Assembly (NCBI GenBank): GCA_023228425.1
Contig: JALOBE010000004.1
Location: 52,158-116,157, forward strand
Source: Syntrophales bacterium
GTDB taxonomy: Bacteria > Desulfobacterota > Syntrophia > Syntrophales > UBA2210
Length of the DNA stretch: 64,000 nt
Reading direction: 5' to 3'
Numbering within the stretch: the stretch's first letter is position 1; each line of letters opens with the position of its first letter. Below, piece after piece: positions 42,526 through 51,648 of this stretch. Both the position numbers and the translations under genes were made by a program. The notes beneath the pieces were generated by a model that saw only the letters and a list, made by a program, of their open reading frames with translations, was not told where the DNA came from and did no database searches.

Positions 42526-43140
42526 TCAGTCAGTTTCTTGCCGGATTTCAGGCGGAGCGACCGTTCTCTGAATTTCCCTCCAGAGCCTGTCTTTTCCTTC
42601 CTCCGTTTTGGCCGAGAAGAACAGCAGGTCCCGGCCGTCTTCCTCGATACCCAGTGTTTTTGTAATCAAAAGGGTCTGCTTCCGCAGTTCGTTCCGGGAC
42701 AGCTTATCGCACTTGGTAACCACGATCAGGTATTGACGGCCCGTGGATTTCAGCCAGTCGAGCAGTTGAAGGTCCGCTTCGGAAGGTCTGCGGCGGCTGT
42801 CGATAAGAACGATCACAAGGCGGAGATTCGGCCTGTTCCGGAGGTAGGTCTCGACCATGGGGCCCCATTCACGCCTGACTTCCCTGGAAACCCGGGCAAA
42901 TCCGTACCCGGGAAGATCTACGAGGGATATCGCGTCATTGAGCAGGAAAAAATTTATCAGGCGGGTCTTGCCGGGCGTCGAACTGGTCGCAGCAAGTTTT
43001 TTGCGGTTTGTCAGCCTGTTGATCAATGTCGATTTTCCCACGTTCGAGCGTCCCGCGAAGGCTATTTCCGGGTATACCGGCGCCGTGAACTGGGAAGGGA
43101 CCCGGGCGCTTTTTACGAATTCCGCCGATGTGATTTTCAT
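42526..43140 (-). CDS. engB: Ribosome biogenesis GTPase EngB/YsxC
   Basis: A 204-residue GTPase for 50S assembly. G1 is GRSNVGKSTLINR (near 32), G3 is DLPGYGFA (near 75), G4 is TKCD, and STPGKTRLINFF marks the family. Length and motif order are normal. It is divergent from dusB with a 229-base gap in which a TTGACA at 43261 could be a -35 for dusB, though no good -10 follows. Confidence 0.94.
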   Translation of the reverse strand: MKITSAEFVKSARVPSQFTAPVYPEIAFAGRSNVGKSTLINRLTNRKKLAATSSTPGKTRLINFFLLNDAISLVDLPGYGFARVSREVRREWGPMVETYLRNRPNLRLVIVLIDSRRRPSEADLQLLDWLKSTGRQYLIVVTKCDKLSRNELRKQTLLITKTLGIEEDGRDLLFFSAKTEEGKDRLWREIQRTVAPPEIRQETD

Positions 43141-43369
43141 GATGCGATACCTGAACGCCGCTGCCTGTAGCGGTCTGTTTCCACGATCCCGGTCACCCTA
43201 GCATCGATGGAGCCGAAAGGTCAAACACTCTCCGGTACACTGTTTTCCCCGGTATCCGTCTTGACAGAAATGTGCTTTTCTGAACACATGCGACACTTCC
43301 CATGGATGAAGGCGCCGGAGAAACTCCCGGTCCGTGAAGGGGGTTCGTCCGGAACCGGAAAAGGATAGC

Positions 43370-44347
43370 ATGATGGTGCGCATTGGAACGCTTACTCTGA
43401 AAAACAATCTTTTTCTCGCTCCCATGGCGGGTATTACCGATCTCGCCTGCAGGACGGTGGCGCGCGGTTGCGGAGCCTCCCTCTGTTACACGGAAATGAT
43501 AAGTGCCGATGGCCTGGCGAGAAAGACCCGCTACTCCGAAGAATACCTGGCTTCAACGGTTCACGACAGCCCCCTGGGTGTTCAGCTTTTTGGCTCCAAA
43601 CCCGCCGTAATGGCGGAGGCGGCCAGGTTGGCAGATGAAAGAGGGGCCGATCTCATCGATGTCAACATGGGCTGCCCCGTTAAAAAGGTTGTTCGAACCG
43701 GGGCGGGTGCGGCGCTGATGAGGGACCCCCGGCAGGTTGATGCCATTATCAGGGAGATGCGGTCGGCGACGGCTCTCCCCCTGACCGTCAAGGTGAGGTC
43801 CGGTTGGAGCGCCGGTTCCATAAATGCCGTTGAAATCGCCCGCATTGCGGAGGCCCGCGGCGCTGATGCAATTGCCGTCCATTCCCGTACGGCTCTTCAG
43901 GGATACCGGGGAACGGCTGACTGGAGGGTCATCGAGGAGGTGAAAGAGGCTGTCCGTATTCCCGTCATCGGAAGCGGTGATCTCTGGAGCGCCGCGGACG
44001 TGATGGACATGATGAACATAACCGGTTGTGACGCCGTCATGATAGCCCGGGGAAGTCTTGGAAATCCCTGGATATTTGAACAGTTATGTTCCATGCTTCG
44101 CCGAGGGTTCGCACCGCCGACGCCGACGGAACGGGAGGAAATGATCCGTCGCCATCTCGAAATGTCCGTCATGCTCCAGGGGATGAAAGCGGGCATGCCG
44201 GCATTCAGGAAGCATCTGCTCTGGTACACGAAAGGCCTGCCGGGAGGGGCCCTGTTCAGAAAATCCGTTGTGGAGGAGGAAAACATGGATACTGTACTTG
44301 AACGCCTTCACCGGTTTCTCCATGACAGGGAGCATCTTTCATTCTGA
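43370..44347 (+). CDS. dusB: tRNA-dihydrouridine synthase B-like
   Basis: A 325-residue flavoprotein that reduces uridine to dihydrouridine in tRNA. It has LAPMAGITDLACRTVARGCG at the N-terminus, the catalytic cysteine in VNMGCPVKKVV (near 100), VKVRSGW, AVHSRTALQGYRGTADW and IARGSLGNPWIF. The start at 43370 follows AAAGGA; an overlapping ATG three bases later is equivalent, and a longer frame from 43334 lacks a family match. Confidence 0.92.
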   Translation: MMVRIGTLTLKNNLFLAPMAGITDLACRTVARGCGASLCYTEMISADGLARKTRYSEEYLASTVHDSPLGVQLFGSKPAVMAEAARLADERGADLIDVNMGCPVKKVVRTGAGAALMRDPRQVDAIIREMRSATALPLTVKVRSGWSAGSINAVEIARIAEARGADAIAVHSRTALQGYRGTADWRVIEEVKEAVRIPVIGSGDLWSAADVMDMMNITGCDAVMIARGSLGNPWIFEQLCSMLRRGFAPPTPTEREEMIRRHLEMSVMLQGMKAGMPAFRKHLLWYTKGLPGGALFRKSVVEEENMDTVLERLHRFLHDREHLSF

Positions 44348-44511
44348 ATGCCCGGAGCGTCCTTTCTAAGATGCTGATTTTAAACATAATCAAGGGCCAC
44401 GGAAGCCTTTTCTTCGGGGAGATTACGCCTTGACTTTTTTGGGGGAACTGATATTTATAATACTACGTTCATAAATCCCTGCCGGATTTTATAAAGAAAG
44501 GTTTTGATAGC

Positions 44512-44742
44512 GTGGAGTCACATACATTTGATCAGCTTGAAGCAAAAATCAGGAAGGTTATAGACATGTACGTTCAGCTCAAACAGCGAACGGGGGAGCT
44601 GGAAGAGCTGGTCAGGACCAGAGACCGGGAACTGCGTGAAGCAACAGCGGCGGTCCGGGCCTTGAAGGAGGAAAAAGAGGCGGTAAAAGGCAGGATTGAC
44701 TCGCTTCTTGAAAAACTTGACCACCTTGACGACTCACAGTAA
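44512..44742 (+). CDS. ZapB-like small coiled-coil protein
   Basis: A 76-residue protein that is almost entirely a predicted coiled coil (heptad pattern from about residue 5 to 70: LEAKIRKVIDMYVQLKQRT, LVRTRDRELREATAAV), rich in Glu, Lys and Arg. This is the composition of ZapB, which organises FtsZ with ZapA. It starts with GTG at 44512 and lies 20 bases upstream of zapA, supporting a cell-division role. Similarity is by composition, so the ZapB name is tentative. Confidence 0.6.
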   Translation: MESHTFDQLEAKIRKVIDMYVQLKQRTGELEELVRTRDRELREATAAVRALKEEKEAVKGRIDSLLEKLDHLDDSQ

Positions 44743-44762
44743 CGGGAAAAGGGGGATGTTTT

Positions 44763-45050
44763 TTGAAAAAACGTTTCGACATTCGGGTCATGGATCGCAG
44801 CTTTTCGATCCTCAGCGACAAGGAGGATGCCTATGTCGAAAGCGTTGTTGATTTCGTAAATAATCGGGCACAAGAAACGAGAAAGACGGTTAAAGACAGT
44901 TCGGATATGGACATCGCCATACTGGTCGCTTTGAATATAGCGGATGAGCTGTTTGAAATACGCAGGCAGCATGAACGGGATGTGGACCAGATGGAGATCA
45001 GGACGGCGAAATTGATTGATTATATAAGCGCGAAAGAACATATACTATGA
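44763..45050 (+). CDS. zapA: Cell division protein ZapA
   Basis: ZapA (95 residues) binds and bundles FtsZ. The N-terminal KRFDIRVMDRSFSILSDKE, then AYVESVVDFVNNRA and the long C-terminal coiled coil (NIADELFEIRRQHERDVDQM) are typical. The start is a TTG at 44763 preceded by AAGGGGG; the nearby ATG at 44756 is in another frame. A 6S RNA gene follows at once, a widely conserved zapA-ssrS linkage. Confidence 0.85.
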   Translation: MKKRFDIRVMDRSFSILSDKEDAYVESVVDFVNNRAQETRKTVKDSSDMDIAILVALNIADELFEIRRQHERDVDQMEIRTAKLIDYISAKEHIL

Positions 45051-45053
45051 TGA

Positions 45054-45253
45054 AATCCCCTGCGATGTGCGTGATTAACCGGTTTTTTTTGATCCAACAG
45101 CCATATACACGGAAGCTCTTCCTTTTCTGTGGTGAGCATATCCGCCATTATCCCCCCGGGGGATAATGACGCGGACAGCCTGAAGCAGAATCAGGGCGTC
45201 CACCTTTGTATACGGTTCAAAAAGATGGTTAACACGGCATCGGCGGGGGATTA
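45054..45253 (+). ncRNA. ssrS: 6S RNA
   Basis: Between zapA and rny lies a region of about 200 bases that folds as a 6S RNA, which mimics an open promoter and binds the sigma-70 holoenzyme. The 5' end (AATCCCCTGCGATGTGCG) pairs with the 3' end (CGGCATCGGCGGGGGATT). In the middle the conserved GGTGAGCATATCCGCC appears, with an apical hairpin CATTATCCCCC/GGGGGATAATG. Then GCGGACAGCCTGAAGCAG follows. Location next to zapA is the standard one. A -10-like TATACT at 45041-45046 precedes the start by about 7 bases; its -35 is weak. Confidence 0.8.
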
Positions 45254-45377
45254 AAGGATAGTCACCCCACCTTCGTCTTTCTCACTGTATCCCCGTTGTA
45301 TTTCACTGTGCCCCGGTTCCGGGTGTTTCGCGGCATTCCTGCCAAGCTGCGCAAAACTGTAACAGGAGGTATGAACA

Positions 45378-46943
45378 TTGATCAGTTACGGATTGGTTGC
45401 GGCAATCATAGTGATATCGGTTGCTTTTGGAATTGGAGGGGGATACCTGCTGAGGTTGCGGATTTCCAGGAGACTCCTTGAGTCCTCGGAAAGCCTCTCG
45501 GCAAGAATCGTCGAAGAGGCAAAAAAAGAAACAGAGGCCATGAAGAAGGAGGCTATTTTCCAGGCCAAGGATTATCTTCTCAAGGCAAAGAACGAGCTTG
45601 AACAGGAAACCCGGGAAAAAAGAAACGAATACGACAGGCTTGAAAACCGCCTTCGTCAGAAGGAAGAAAATCTCGACAAACGGCTCGATATACTCGTTCA
45701 GAAAGAGGGAAACATCGAATCCCGTGAAAGTACTCTCGCGCGAAAAAATGAGGAGCTTGCGGAAAAGAGCCGCCATGTGGGCGAACTCATCAGTGAACAG
45801 CAGAGACGGCTCGAGAAGATCGCCGGGATCTCTCAGGAAGAGGCAAAGCATACCCTTATCGCGAGCATGATAACAGAGGCCAGGGGAGACGCCGCTGCTA
45901 CGATTCGAAAAATTGAGGATGAAGCTCGCAGGGAGGCGGGGAAACGGTCACGGGAGATCGTGGCCTATGCCGTTCAGCGGTACGCCTCTGATTACGTGGC
46001 GGAAAATACAGTGTCGGTAGTCAATCTCCCCTCTGATGAAATGAAAGGAAGAATCATCGGCAGGGAGGGCCGGAACATACGTGCCATAGAAGCCGCTACG
46101 GGAACGGACCTGATCATCGACGACACACCGGAGGCGGTCGTTCTTTCAAGCTTCGATCCTATCCGCCGGGAGGTGGCGAAAAGGTCGCTGGAGCGCCTTA
46201 TCAGTGACGGACGAATCCATCCCGGCAGAATCGAAGATGTGGTGAACAAGGTTCAGGGGGAAGTCGAAACGGTTATTCGGGAGACCGGTGAGCGGGTTGT
46301 TTTTGACATCGGCATTCACGATATTCATCCGGAAATCCTCAATCTTTTGGGTAAGTTGCGCTATCGAACGAGTTTTTCCCAGAACGTCCTGGAGCACTCT
46401 ATCGAAGTGGCTCACCTGACGGGCATGATGGCGGCCGAACTGGGGTTGAACGTTACAGAGGCAAAGAGAGCGGGTCTCCTGCACGATATCGGCAAGGCGC
46501 TCGATCACGAAATCGAAGGAACCCATGCCGCCATCGGAGCTGAATACGCTCTGAAATACGGTGAGTCGAAAACCATTGCCGACGCAATTGCCAGTCACCA
46601 TGAGGACGGGCGCAACAACACGGTGCTGGGCGTTCTCATCCAGGCGGCGGATACGTTGTCCGCGGCCCGGCCGGGGGCCCGCAAGGAAATGCTGGAAACC
46701 TACATCAAGCGCTTGGCCGATCTGGAGCGAATCGCCAACTCATTCAACGGGGTGAACAAGTGCTTTGCCATCCAGGCGGGGCGGGAAGTCCGCATAATGG
46801 TGGAAAACGAGAACACCAGCGACAATGACGCCGTCATGCTCTGCAGGGATGTTATAAAGAAAATAGAGTCGGAGCTGAGCTACCCCGGCCAGATCAAGGT
46901 TACCGTAATCAGGGAGATGAGAGTGTCCGATTATGCCAGGTAG
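45378..46943 (+). CDS. rny: Ribonuclease Y
   Basis: RNase Y is a membrane-anchored endoribonuclease that starts mRNA decay. The 521-residue protein has an N-terminal transmembrane helix (residues 5-26), a long coiled coil (about 30-200), a KH domain (GRIIGREGRNIRAIEAATGTDL, near 220), and an HD domain (LEHSIEVAHLTG; LLHDIGKALDHE with the HD pair; SHHEDG). All catalytic parts are present. The start is a TTG at 45378, with GGAGG upstream; an ATG just before is out of frame. ymdB follows 12 bases later, a common pair. Confidence 0.95.
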   Translation: MISYGLVAAIIVISVAFGIGGGYLLRLRISRRLLESSESLSARIVEEAKKETEAMKKEAIFQAKDYLLKAKNELEQETREKRNEYDRLENRLRQKEENLDKRLDILVQKEGNIESRESTLARKNEELAEKSRHVGELISEQQRRLEKIAGISQEEAKHTLIASMITEARGDAAATIRKIEDEARREAGKRSREIVAYAVQRYASDYVAENTVSVVNLPSDEMKGRIIGREGRNIRAIEAATGTDLIIDDTPEAVVLSSFDPIRREVAKRSLERLISDGRIHPGRIEDVVNKVQGEVETVIRETGERVVFDIGIHDIHPEILNLLGKLRYRTSFSQNVLEHSIEVAHLTGMMAAELGLNVTEAKRAGLLHDIGKALDHEIEGTHAAIGAEYALKYGESKTIADAIASHHEDGRNNTVLGVLIQAADTLSAARPGARKEMLETYIKRLADLERIANSFNGVNKCFAIQAGREVRIMVENENTSDNDAVMLCRDVIKKIESELSYPGQIKVTVIREMRVSDYAR

Positions 46944-46955
46944 AAACGGGGCCGT

Positions 46956-47744
46956 ATGAAGCTGTTTTTTATAGGCGATATCGTCGGAAAGCCGGGTCGA
47001 AGGGCGATACGGATGCTGCTGCCGGCTATCAGGAACGAGCAGGGAATCGATGTGGTCGTGGCGAATTGTGAAAATGCCGCCGGCGGTTTCGGGGTGACTT
47101 GTGACGTTATCGATGAGCTGTTGGAAAGCCCCATCGATATTCTCACGTCGGGGAACCACATATGGGACAAACGAGAAATTATTGATTGCATCGATGAATA
47201 TCCGACCCTTCTAAGGCCCGCCAACTATCCCGAGGGGTCGCCCGGCCGGGGATGGGTCGTCACAAACAATCACGGAGGGAAAAGGCCTCTGGCCGTACTC
47301 AACCTTGAAGGCAGGGTGTTCATGCGCCCCCTTGAATGTCCCTTCAAAACCGCCCGGCGTATCATCCGGACCGTGGGCGATTGTACGCCTGTCATCATCG
47401 TCGACATGCACGCCGAGGCAACGTCGGAAAAACAGGCTCTCGGCCGGTTTCTTGACGGTACGGTCAGTGCCGTCATAGGCACCCATACTCATGTTCAGAC
47501 AGCCGATGAAACGATCCTCCCCCAGGGGACGGCCTACATCAGTGACGCCGGCATGACGGGAGCCTTTGATTCGATCTTGGGGATACGAAAAGAAGCAGCC
47601 ATAGAACGGTTCCTGACGGTGCGACCCACGAAATTTGAAGTCGCCAAGAAAGATGTCCGGCTTCAGGGTGTTATCATAGACATTGACGATGATTCCGGCA
47701 CAAGCCTGGCCATCTCCAGGGTCAGCGTGAAGCTGGATGCATGA
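46956..47744 (+). CDS. ymdB: YmdB-family metallophosphoesterase
   Basis: A 262-residue phosphoesterase of the TIGR00282/YmdB family (2',3'-cyclic nucleotide phosphodiesterase in Bacillus). Metal ligands are visible: FIGDIVGKPGR (Asp8), NCEN (near 39), SGNHIWD (near 66), DMHAEATSEK and GTHTHVQTAD. It is encoded just after rny, as in Bacillus and many other bacteria, and may help tune RNA-decay or signalling. Confidence 0.93.
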   Translation: MKLFFIGDIVGKPGRRAIRMLLPAIRNEQGIDVVVANCENAAGGFGVTCDVIDELLESPIDILTSGNHIWDKREIIDCIDEYPTLLRPANYPEGSPGRGWVVTNNHGGKRPLAVLNLEGRVFMRPLECPFKTARRIIRTVGDCTPVIIVDMHAEATSEKQALGRFLDGTVSAVIGTHTHVQTADETILPQGTAYISDAGMTGAFDSILGIRKEAAIERFLTVRPTKFEVAKKDVRLQGVIIDIDDDSGTSLAISRVSVKLDA

Positions 47745-47814
47745 TATTGAGACCGATTTCTTTTGTCATTTCGGGGAGCATCTCGACGAGGAATCTTTCT
47801 TTGCCATTGTCGGC

Positions 47815-48035
47815 ATGGAGGATTTCTCCCTGCGGTCGAAATGACGAAGAGGGCGGTCGAAATGACGGAGAGTTCGGTCGGATTGACGGAGGGACGGTCG
47901 GATTGATGGAGCCGAATCATGTTCAAGCTCGGCATGACAGAAGTAATATACCGTCGAAATGATAGAGAGTTCGGTCGGATTGACGGAGGAGCGGTTGGAA
48001 CGATGGAGTTGAGCAGTCGCAATGACGCATTCGGC
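47815..48035. repeat. Degenerate tandem 20-23-bp repeats (GGTCGAAATGACGGAG)
   Basis: The 338-base gap between ymdB and tyrS is filled by about eight loosely repeated units of the type GGTCGAAATGACGGAG or GGTCGGATTGACGGAG, with the first one preceded by AGGATTTCTCCCTGC. The core GTCGAAATGAC is the same as in dispersed copies at 49.5 and 63.9 kb. The gene-coding potential is absent: every frame is broken or biased. Confidence 0.75.
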
Positions 48036-48082
48036 CGTTTTTCGAAGGTGTTATAGTATCATCACTGGTCAGGAAAGAGGGT

Positions 48083-49369
48083 ATGAGCGTATTCAATGTA
48101 TTGAAGAATCGGGGATTTGTAGAACAGGCATCGGATGATCGGCTGATCGAAGAGCTACTCGGGGAACAGAACATAACCTGCTATATAGGCTTTGACCCCA
48201 CGGCCACGAGCCTTCACATCGGAAGCCTGATTCCCATCATGGCTCTCGTTCACATGCAGCGGGGGGGACATCGCCCCATAGCTCTTGTGGGGGGCGGAAC
48301 AGGGCTCATCGGTGATCCGAGCGGAAAATCGGAATTGCGGCGGGTGCTGACGGTGGAGGATATCGAGGCAAACGTTGCCGGCATTCAGAAGCAACTTTCC
48401 CGGTATCTGGATTTCAGCGGGGGGAAAGCGCTCATGCTCAACAATGCCGAGTGGCTTGCCGGTCTCAACTATATCGAATTTCTGCGGGACATTGGTCGGC
48501 ATTTCAGTGTCAACAGAATGCTGGCCGCCGAAAGTTACCGCATGAGGCTTGAAACGGGGCTCACGTTCGTGGAGTTCAACTACATGCTCCTTCAATCCTA
48601 CGATTTTTATTACCTGTCCCGTCATTACGACTGTGTTCTTCAGATGGGAGGGAACGACCAGTGGGGTAATATCGTTGCCGGGATCGACCTGACCCGCAGG
48701 ATGTCAGGGAAGCAGGTATTCGGCCTTACCTTCCCCCTGATCACTACCTCCCAGGGGAGCAAGATGGGAAAGACTGAAAAAGGTACGATCTGGATAGACC
48801 CGGAGCTGACGTCGCCCTACGAATATTACCAGTACTGGGTCAACACCGACGATGCCGACCTGAAACGGTTTCTTGCCCTCTTTACCTTCCTGCCCATGGA
48901 GGAGATCCGGGCAGTCGAGCGCTATGCCGATGCCGAACTCAATATGGCAAAATCCGTCCTTGCCTATGAGGCCACGAAAATCACCCACGGGGACGAAGCG
49001 GCCCGGGCCGCCTGGAAGGCTTCGGCCGCCGCTTTCGGAGCGAGGACCATCCCCGGAGAGCTCTTTCCGTCCAGCTCCATTCCCCGAACCGCCGCCGGGG
49101 AGGACCTTTCGGCCATCCCGGCCATTACTGTCGACAGTGAAATCCTGGATAAGGGTATTCCTGCCTATGAACTCTTCGCCGATACGGGGCTTTGCTCGTC
49201 CAGGGGTGAAGCCAGGCGGCTCATCAGCCAGGGAGGCGCCTACATCAACGGTACCGCCATAGCCCGCGTGGATGAACTCATCGGGTCGGACCGCCTTGAC
49301 GGCAGGGGAGAAATACGCCTGCGAAAAGGCAAGAAAAACTACGTCATTGTGAGACCCGGCACCTCCTGA
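48083..49369 (+). CDS. tyrS: Tyrosyl-tRNA synthetase
   Basis: TyrS charges tRNA-Tyr. The 428-residue class I enzyme has the HIGH-type motif in ATSLHIGSLIP (near 45), GGNDQWGNIVAGIDL and the KMSKS-type loop SKMGKTEKG (near 230), and a C-terminal S4 RNA-binding domain (AYELFADTGLCSSRGEARRLI). Length is normal for the TyrRS of the E. coli/Bacillus type. The ATG follows GGAAAGAGGGT. Confidence 0.97.
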   Translation: MSVFNVLKNRGFVEQASDDRLIEELLGEQNITCYIGFDPTATSLHIGSLIPIMALVHMQRGGHRPIALVGGGTGLIGDPSGKSELRRVLTVEDIEANVAGIQKQLSRYLDFSGGKALMLNNAEWLAGLNYIEFLRDIGRHFSVNRMLAAESYRMRLETGLTFVEFNYMLLQSYDFYYLSRHYDCVLQMGGNDQWGNIVAGIDLTRRMSGKQVFGLTFPLITTSQGSKMGKTEKGTIWIDPELTSPYEYYQYWVNTDDADLKRFLALFTFLPMEEIRAVERYADAELNMAKSVLAYEATKITHGDEAARAAWKASAAAFGARTIPGELFPSSSIPRTAAGEDLSAIPAITVDSEILDKGIPAYELFADTGLCSSRGEARRLISQGGAYINGTAIARVDELIGSDRLDGRGEIRLRKGKKNYVIVRPGTS

Positions 49370-49469
49370 GAAGGGGGGCGGGCACAAACATTCCACGACC
49401 GTTGAAAGACGATCGATGGTGTTCTTTCTATCGTTCATTTCCTCAATGTGGGTCGCTGAATATCGTCAT

Positions 49470-49600
49470 GTTGGTCGCTGAGTTCCGCCATTCCGACCTC
49501 TCATTTCCGTCATTTCGACCGCAGGGAGAAATCCTGTCAGGTACCAGCGGTAGCGAAAGATTTCTCGTCGCCGGGCTCCCCGAAATGGCGGAACGTTCAA
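49470..49600. repeat. Dispersed repeat copies upstream of typA
   Basis: In the 379-base gap between tyrS and typA, CGTCATTTCGACCGCAGGGA (from 49509) and AAGATTTCTCGTCGCCGGGC (near 49557) are copies of repeat types also seen at 23.6, 47.8, 56.2 and 63.9 kb. Nothing else is recognisable apart from the typA ribosome site (AAGGAGG) near its end. Confidence 0.65.
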
Positions 49601-49748
49601 CGCTCCTGACAAAACGGACGTTGCGATGTTCCTCGGAAGACGGTTGTCTTCAACGTCGAGAAGTCATAAAACACATTGATATTCCGGCATATTTTCTGCT
49701 GAAGGGCCTTGTTTTGATTCAAGTGACAAGAAGGAGGCAATAAAAGGA

Positions 49749-51560
49749 GTGACCAAGGACAGTATTCGTAACATCGCCATTATCGCCCATGTGGATCATG
49801 GGAAAACGACTCTCGTGGACGGCATGCTCAGGCAGAGCGGCATTTTCAGTGATCACCGGCAGGTGACGGAGCGTGTCATGGATTCCCTGGACTTGGAGCG
49901 GGAACGGGGAATCACAATCATGGCGAAGAACACGGCCGTCCGATACGGCGACAGGAAGATCAATATCGTCGATACGCCGGGACATGCCGACTTCGGAGGC
50001 GAAGTGGAAAGGAGCATGAGTCTCGTCGACGGCGCCCTGCTGCTGGTGGATGCCAGTGAGGGACCCCTTCCCCAGACACGGTTTGTCCTGAAAAAGGCCT
50101 TGGCGAGAAAGCTTCCCGTCATCGTGGTCATCAACAAGATCGACCGGTCCGATGCCCGGATCGATGAGGTGGTCAACGAGGTCTATGATCTGTTTATCGA
50201 CCTTGACGCCACGGAAGAACAGGTGGAATTCCCCATCATATACACGAACGCGAAGTCCGGTGTCGCCAAGACGGCGCCGGGAGACGGTTCGGAAAACCTC
50301 AAGCCGCTCTTCGATGCCATTGTCCGTTTTATTCCCGGCCCCGAGGCCGATGACGGTGCCGCCACACAGTTTCTTGTTACCGCCCTCGATTATGACTCCT
50401 ACGTGGGACAACTCGCCCTTGGACGGCTGGCCGGAGGCGTTCTTGAGATTCACCGGGACTACAGTCTCTGTGGCGTGGGCGAAACAACGCGACGTATCAC
50501 ATTGTCAGCCCTGTACACCTTTGACGGCCTTCGAAAAATCTCCGCTGAACGGGCTGAGGCCGGCGATATTGTCGCCGTGGCCGGTGTGGATGACGTGGCC
50601 ATAGGAGATACCATCGCCTGTGTCAATGACCCCCGGCCGCTTCCTCGTATTCAGGTGGATGAACCGACGGTGTCCATGATTTTCTATGTCAACACCAGCC
50701 CGACGGCCGGAAGAGAAGGAAAATTCCTCACGTCACGCCATCTCCGTGATCGGCTGGAAAAAGAAACACTTCGGAATATGGCTCTTGCGATCACCTTGCT
50801 TGAACAGAAGGATCGTTTCGAGGTGTCCGGCCGGGGTGAACTGCAGATGGCCGTCCTGATCGAGACCATGCGCCGCGAAGGTTACGAGTTCATGGTTTCA
50901 AAGCCCCGGGTCATTACGCGCATGGAAGGTGAAACGGTCATGGAGCCCATGGAGCGGGTTTATCTCGATATCCCCGAAGAATGTATCGGTATTGTTACGG
51001 AAAAGCTTTCCCTGCGCAAGGGACGGATGACGAATCTCGTCAACAGGGGAAGCGGCAGGGTCAGGGTTGAGTTTATCGTGCCCGCCCGGGGATTGATCGG
51101 CTTTCGGAGCCATTTTCTTACCGACACAAAGGGGGCGGGAATCATGAATGCCCGTTTTGAGGGTTATCAGCCCTGGTGCGGTTCCATCTCGCAGCGTGTC
51201 AACGGGGCTATCGTCGCCGACCGGGCCGGACGTGTGACCGCCTACGCGAGCCTTGCCATGGTGGACCGGGGAGAGCTTTTTACGGGAACGGGAACCGAGG
51301 TGTACGGAGGCATGATTATCGGGGAACGCAATCGCACGGGCGATCTATCAGTCAATATAACAAAGGAAAAACAACTCACCAATATACGAAGTTCAACCGC
51401 GGAAGCCACGGTTACCTTTCGTCCGCCCCGGCGTCTCTCCCTTGACCAGTCTATCGAGTTTATCGCCGAGGATGAACTCATCGAAGTCACCCCCGGAAAC
51501 ATACGCCTCCGCAAGATGGAGCTGCACAAGAACAGGCGGCAGGCGAACCATGGCCCGTAA
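49749..51560 (+). CDS. typA: GTP-binding translation factor TypA/BipA
   Basis: TypA/BipA is a ribosome-associated GTPase linked to 50S assembly and stress. The 603-residue protein has G1 AHVDHGKTTLVD (near 13), G2 ERGITI, G3 DTPGHADF, G4 NKIDR, then the EF-G-like domains II, III and V and the BipA C-terminal domain with GRGELQMAVLIETMRREGYEF. The GTG start at 49749 is preceded by GGAGG and AAAGGA. Confidence 0.96.
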   Translation: MTKDSIRNIAIIAHVDHGKTTLVDGMLRQSGIFSDHRQVTERVMDSLDLERERGITIMAKNTAVRYGDRKINIVDTPGHADFGGEVERSMSLVDGALLLVDASEGPLPQTRFVLKKALARKLPVIVVINKIDRSDARIDEVVNEVYDLFIDLDATEEQVEFPIIYTNAKSGVAKTAPGDGSENLKPLFDAIVRFIPGPEADDGAATQFLVTALDYDSYVGQLALGRLAGGVLEIHRDYSLCGVGETTRRITLSALYTFDGLRKISAERAEAGDIVAVAGVDDVAIGDTIACVNDPRPLPRIQVDEPTVSMIFYVNTSPTAGREGKFLTSRHLRDRLEKETLRNMALAITLLEQKDRFEVSGRGELQMAVLIETMRREGYEFMVSKPRVITRMEGETVMEPMERVYLDIPEECIGIVTEKLSLRKGRMTNLVNRGSGRVRVEFIVPARGLIGFRSHFLTDTKGAGIMNARFEGYQPWCGSISQRVNGAIVADRAGRVTAYASLAMVDRGELFTGTGTEVYGGMIIGERNRTGDLSVNITKEKQLTNIRSSTAEATVTFRPPRRLSLDQSIEFIAEDELIEVTPGNIRLRKMELHKNRRQANHGP

Positions 51561-51648
51561 AGACAGACCGGTTGGTTAGCCCGACACTTGTTTGTCCTTA
51601 ACTGCATGTAATCGCAGGATTTTCTTCGGATAGGGGCGGGCATGCGTA

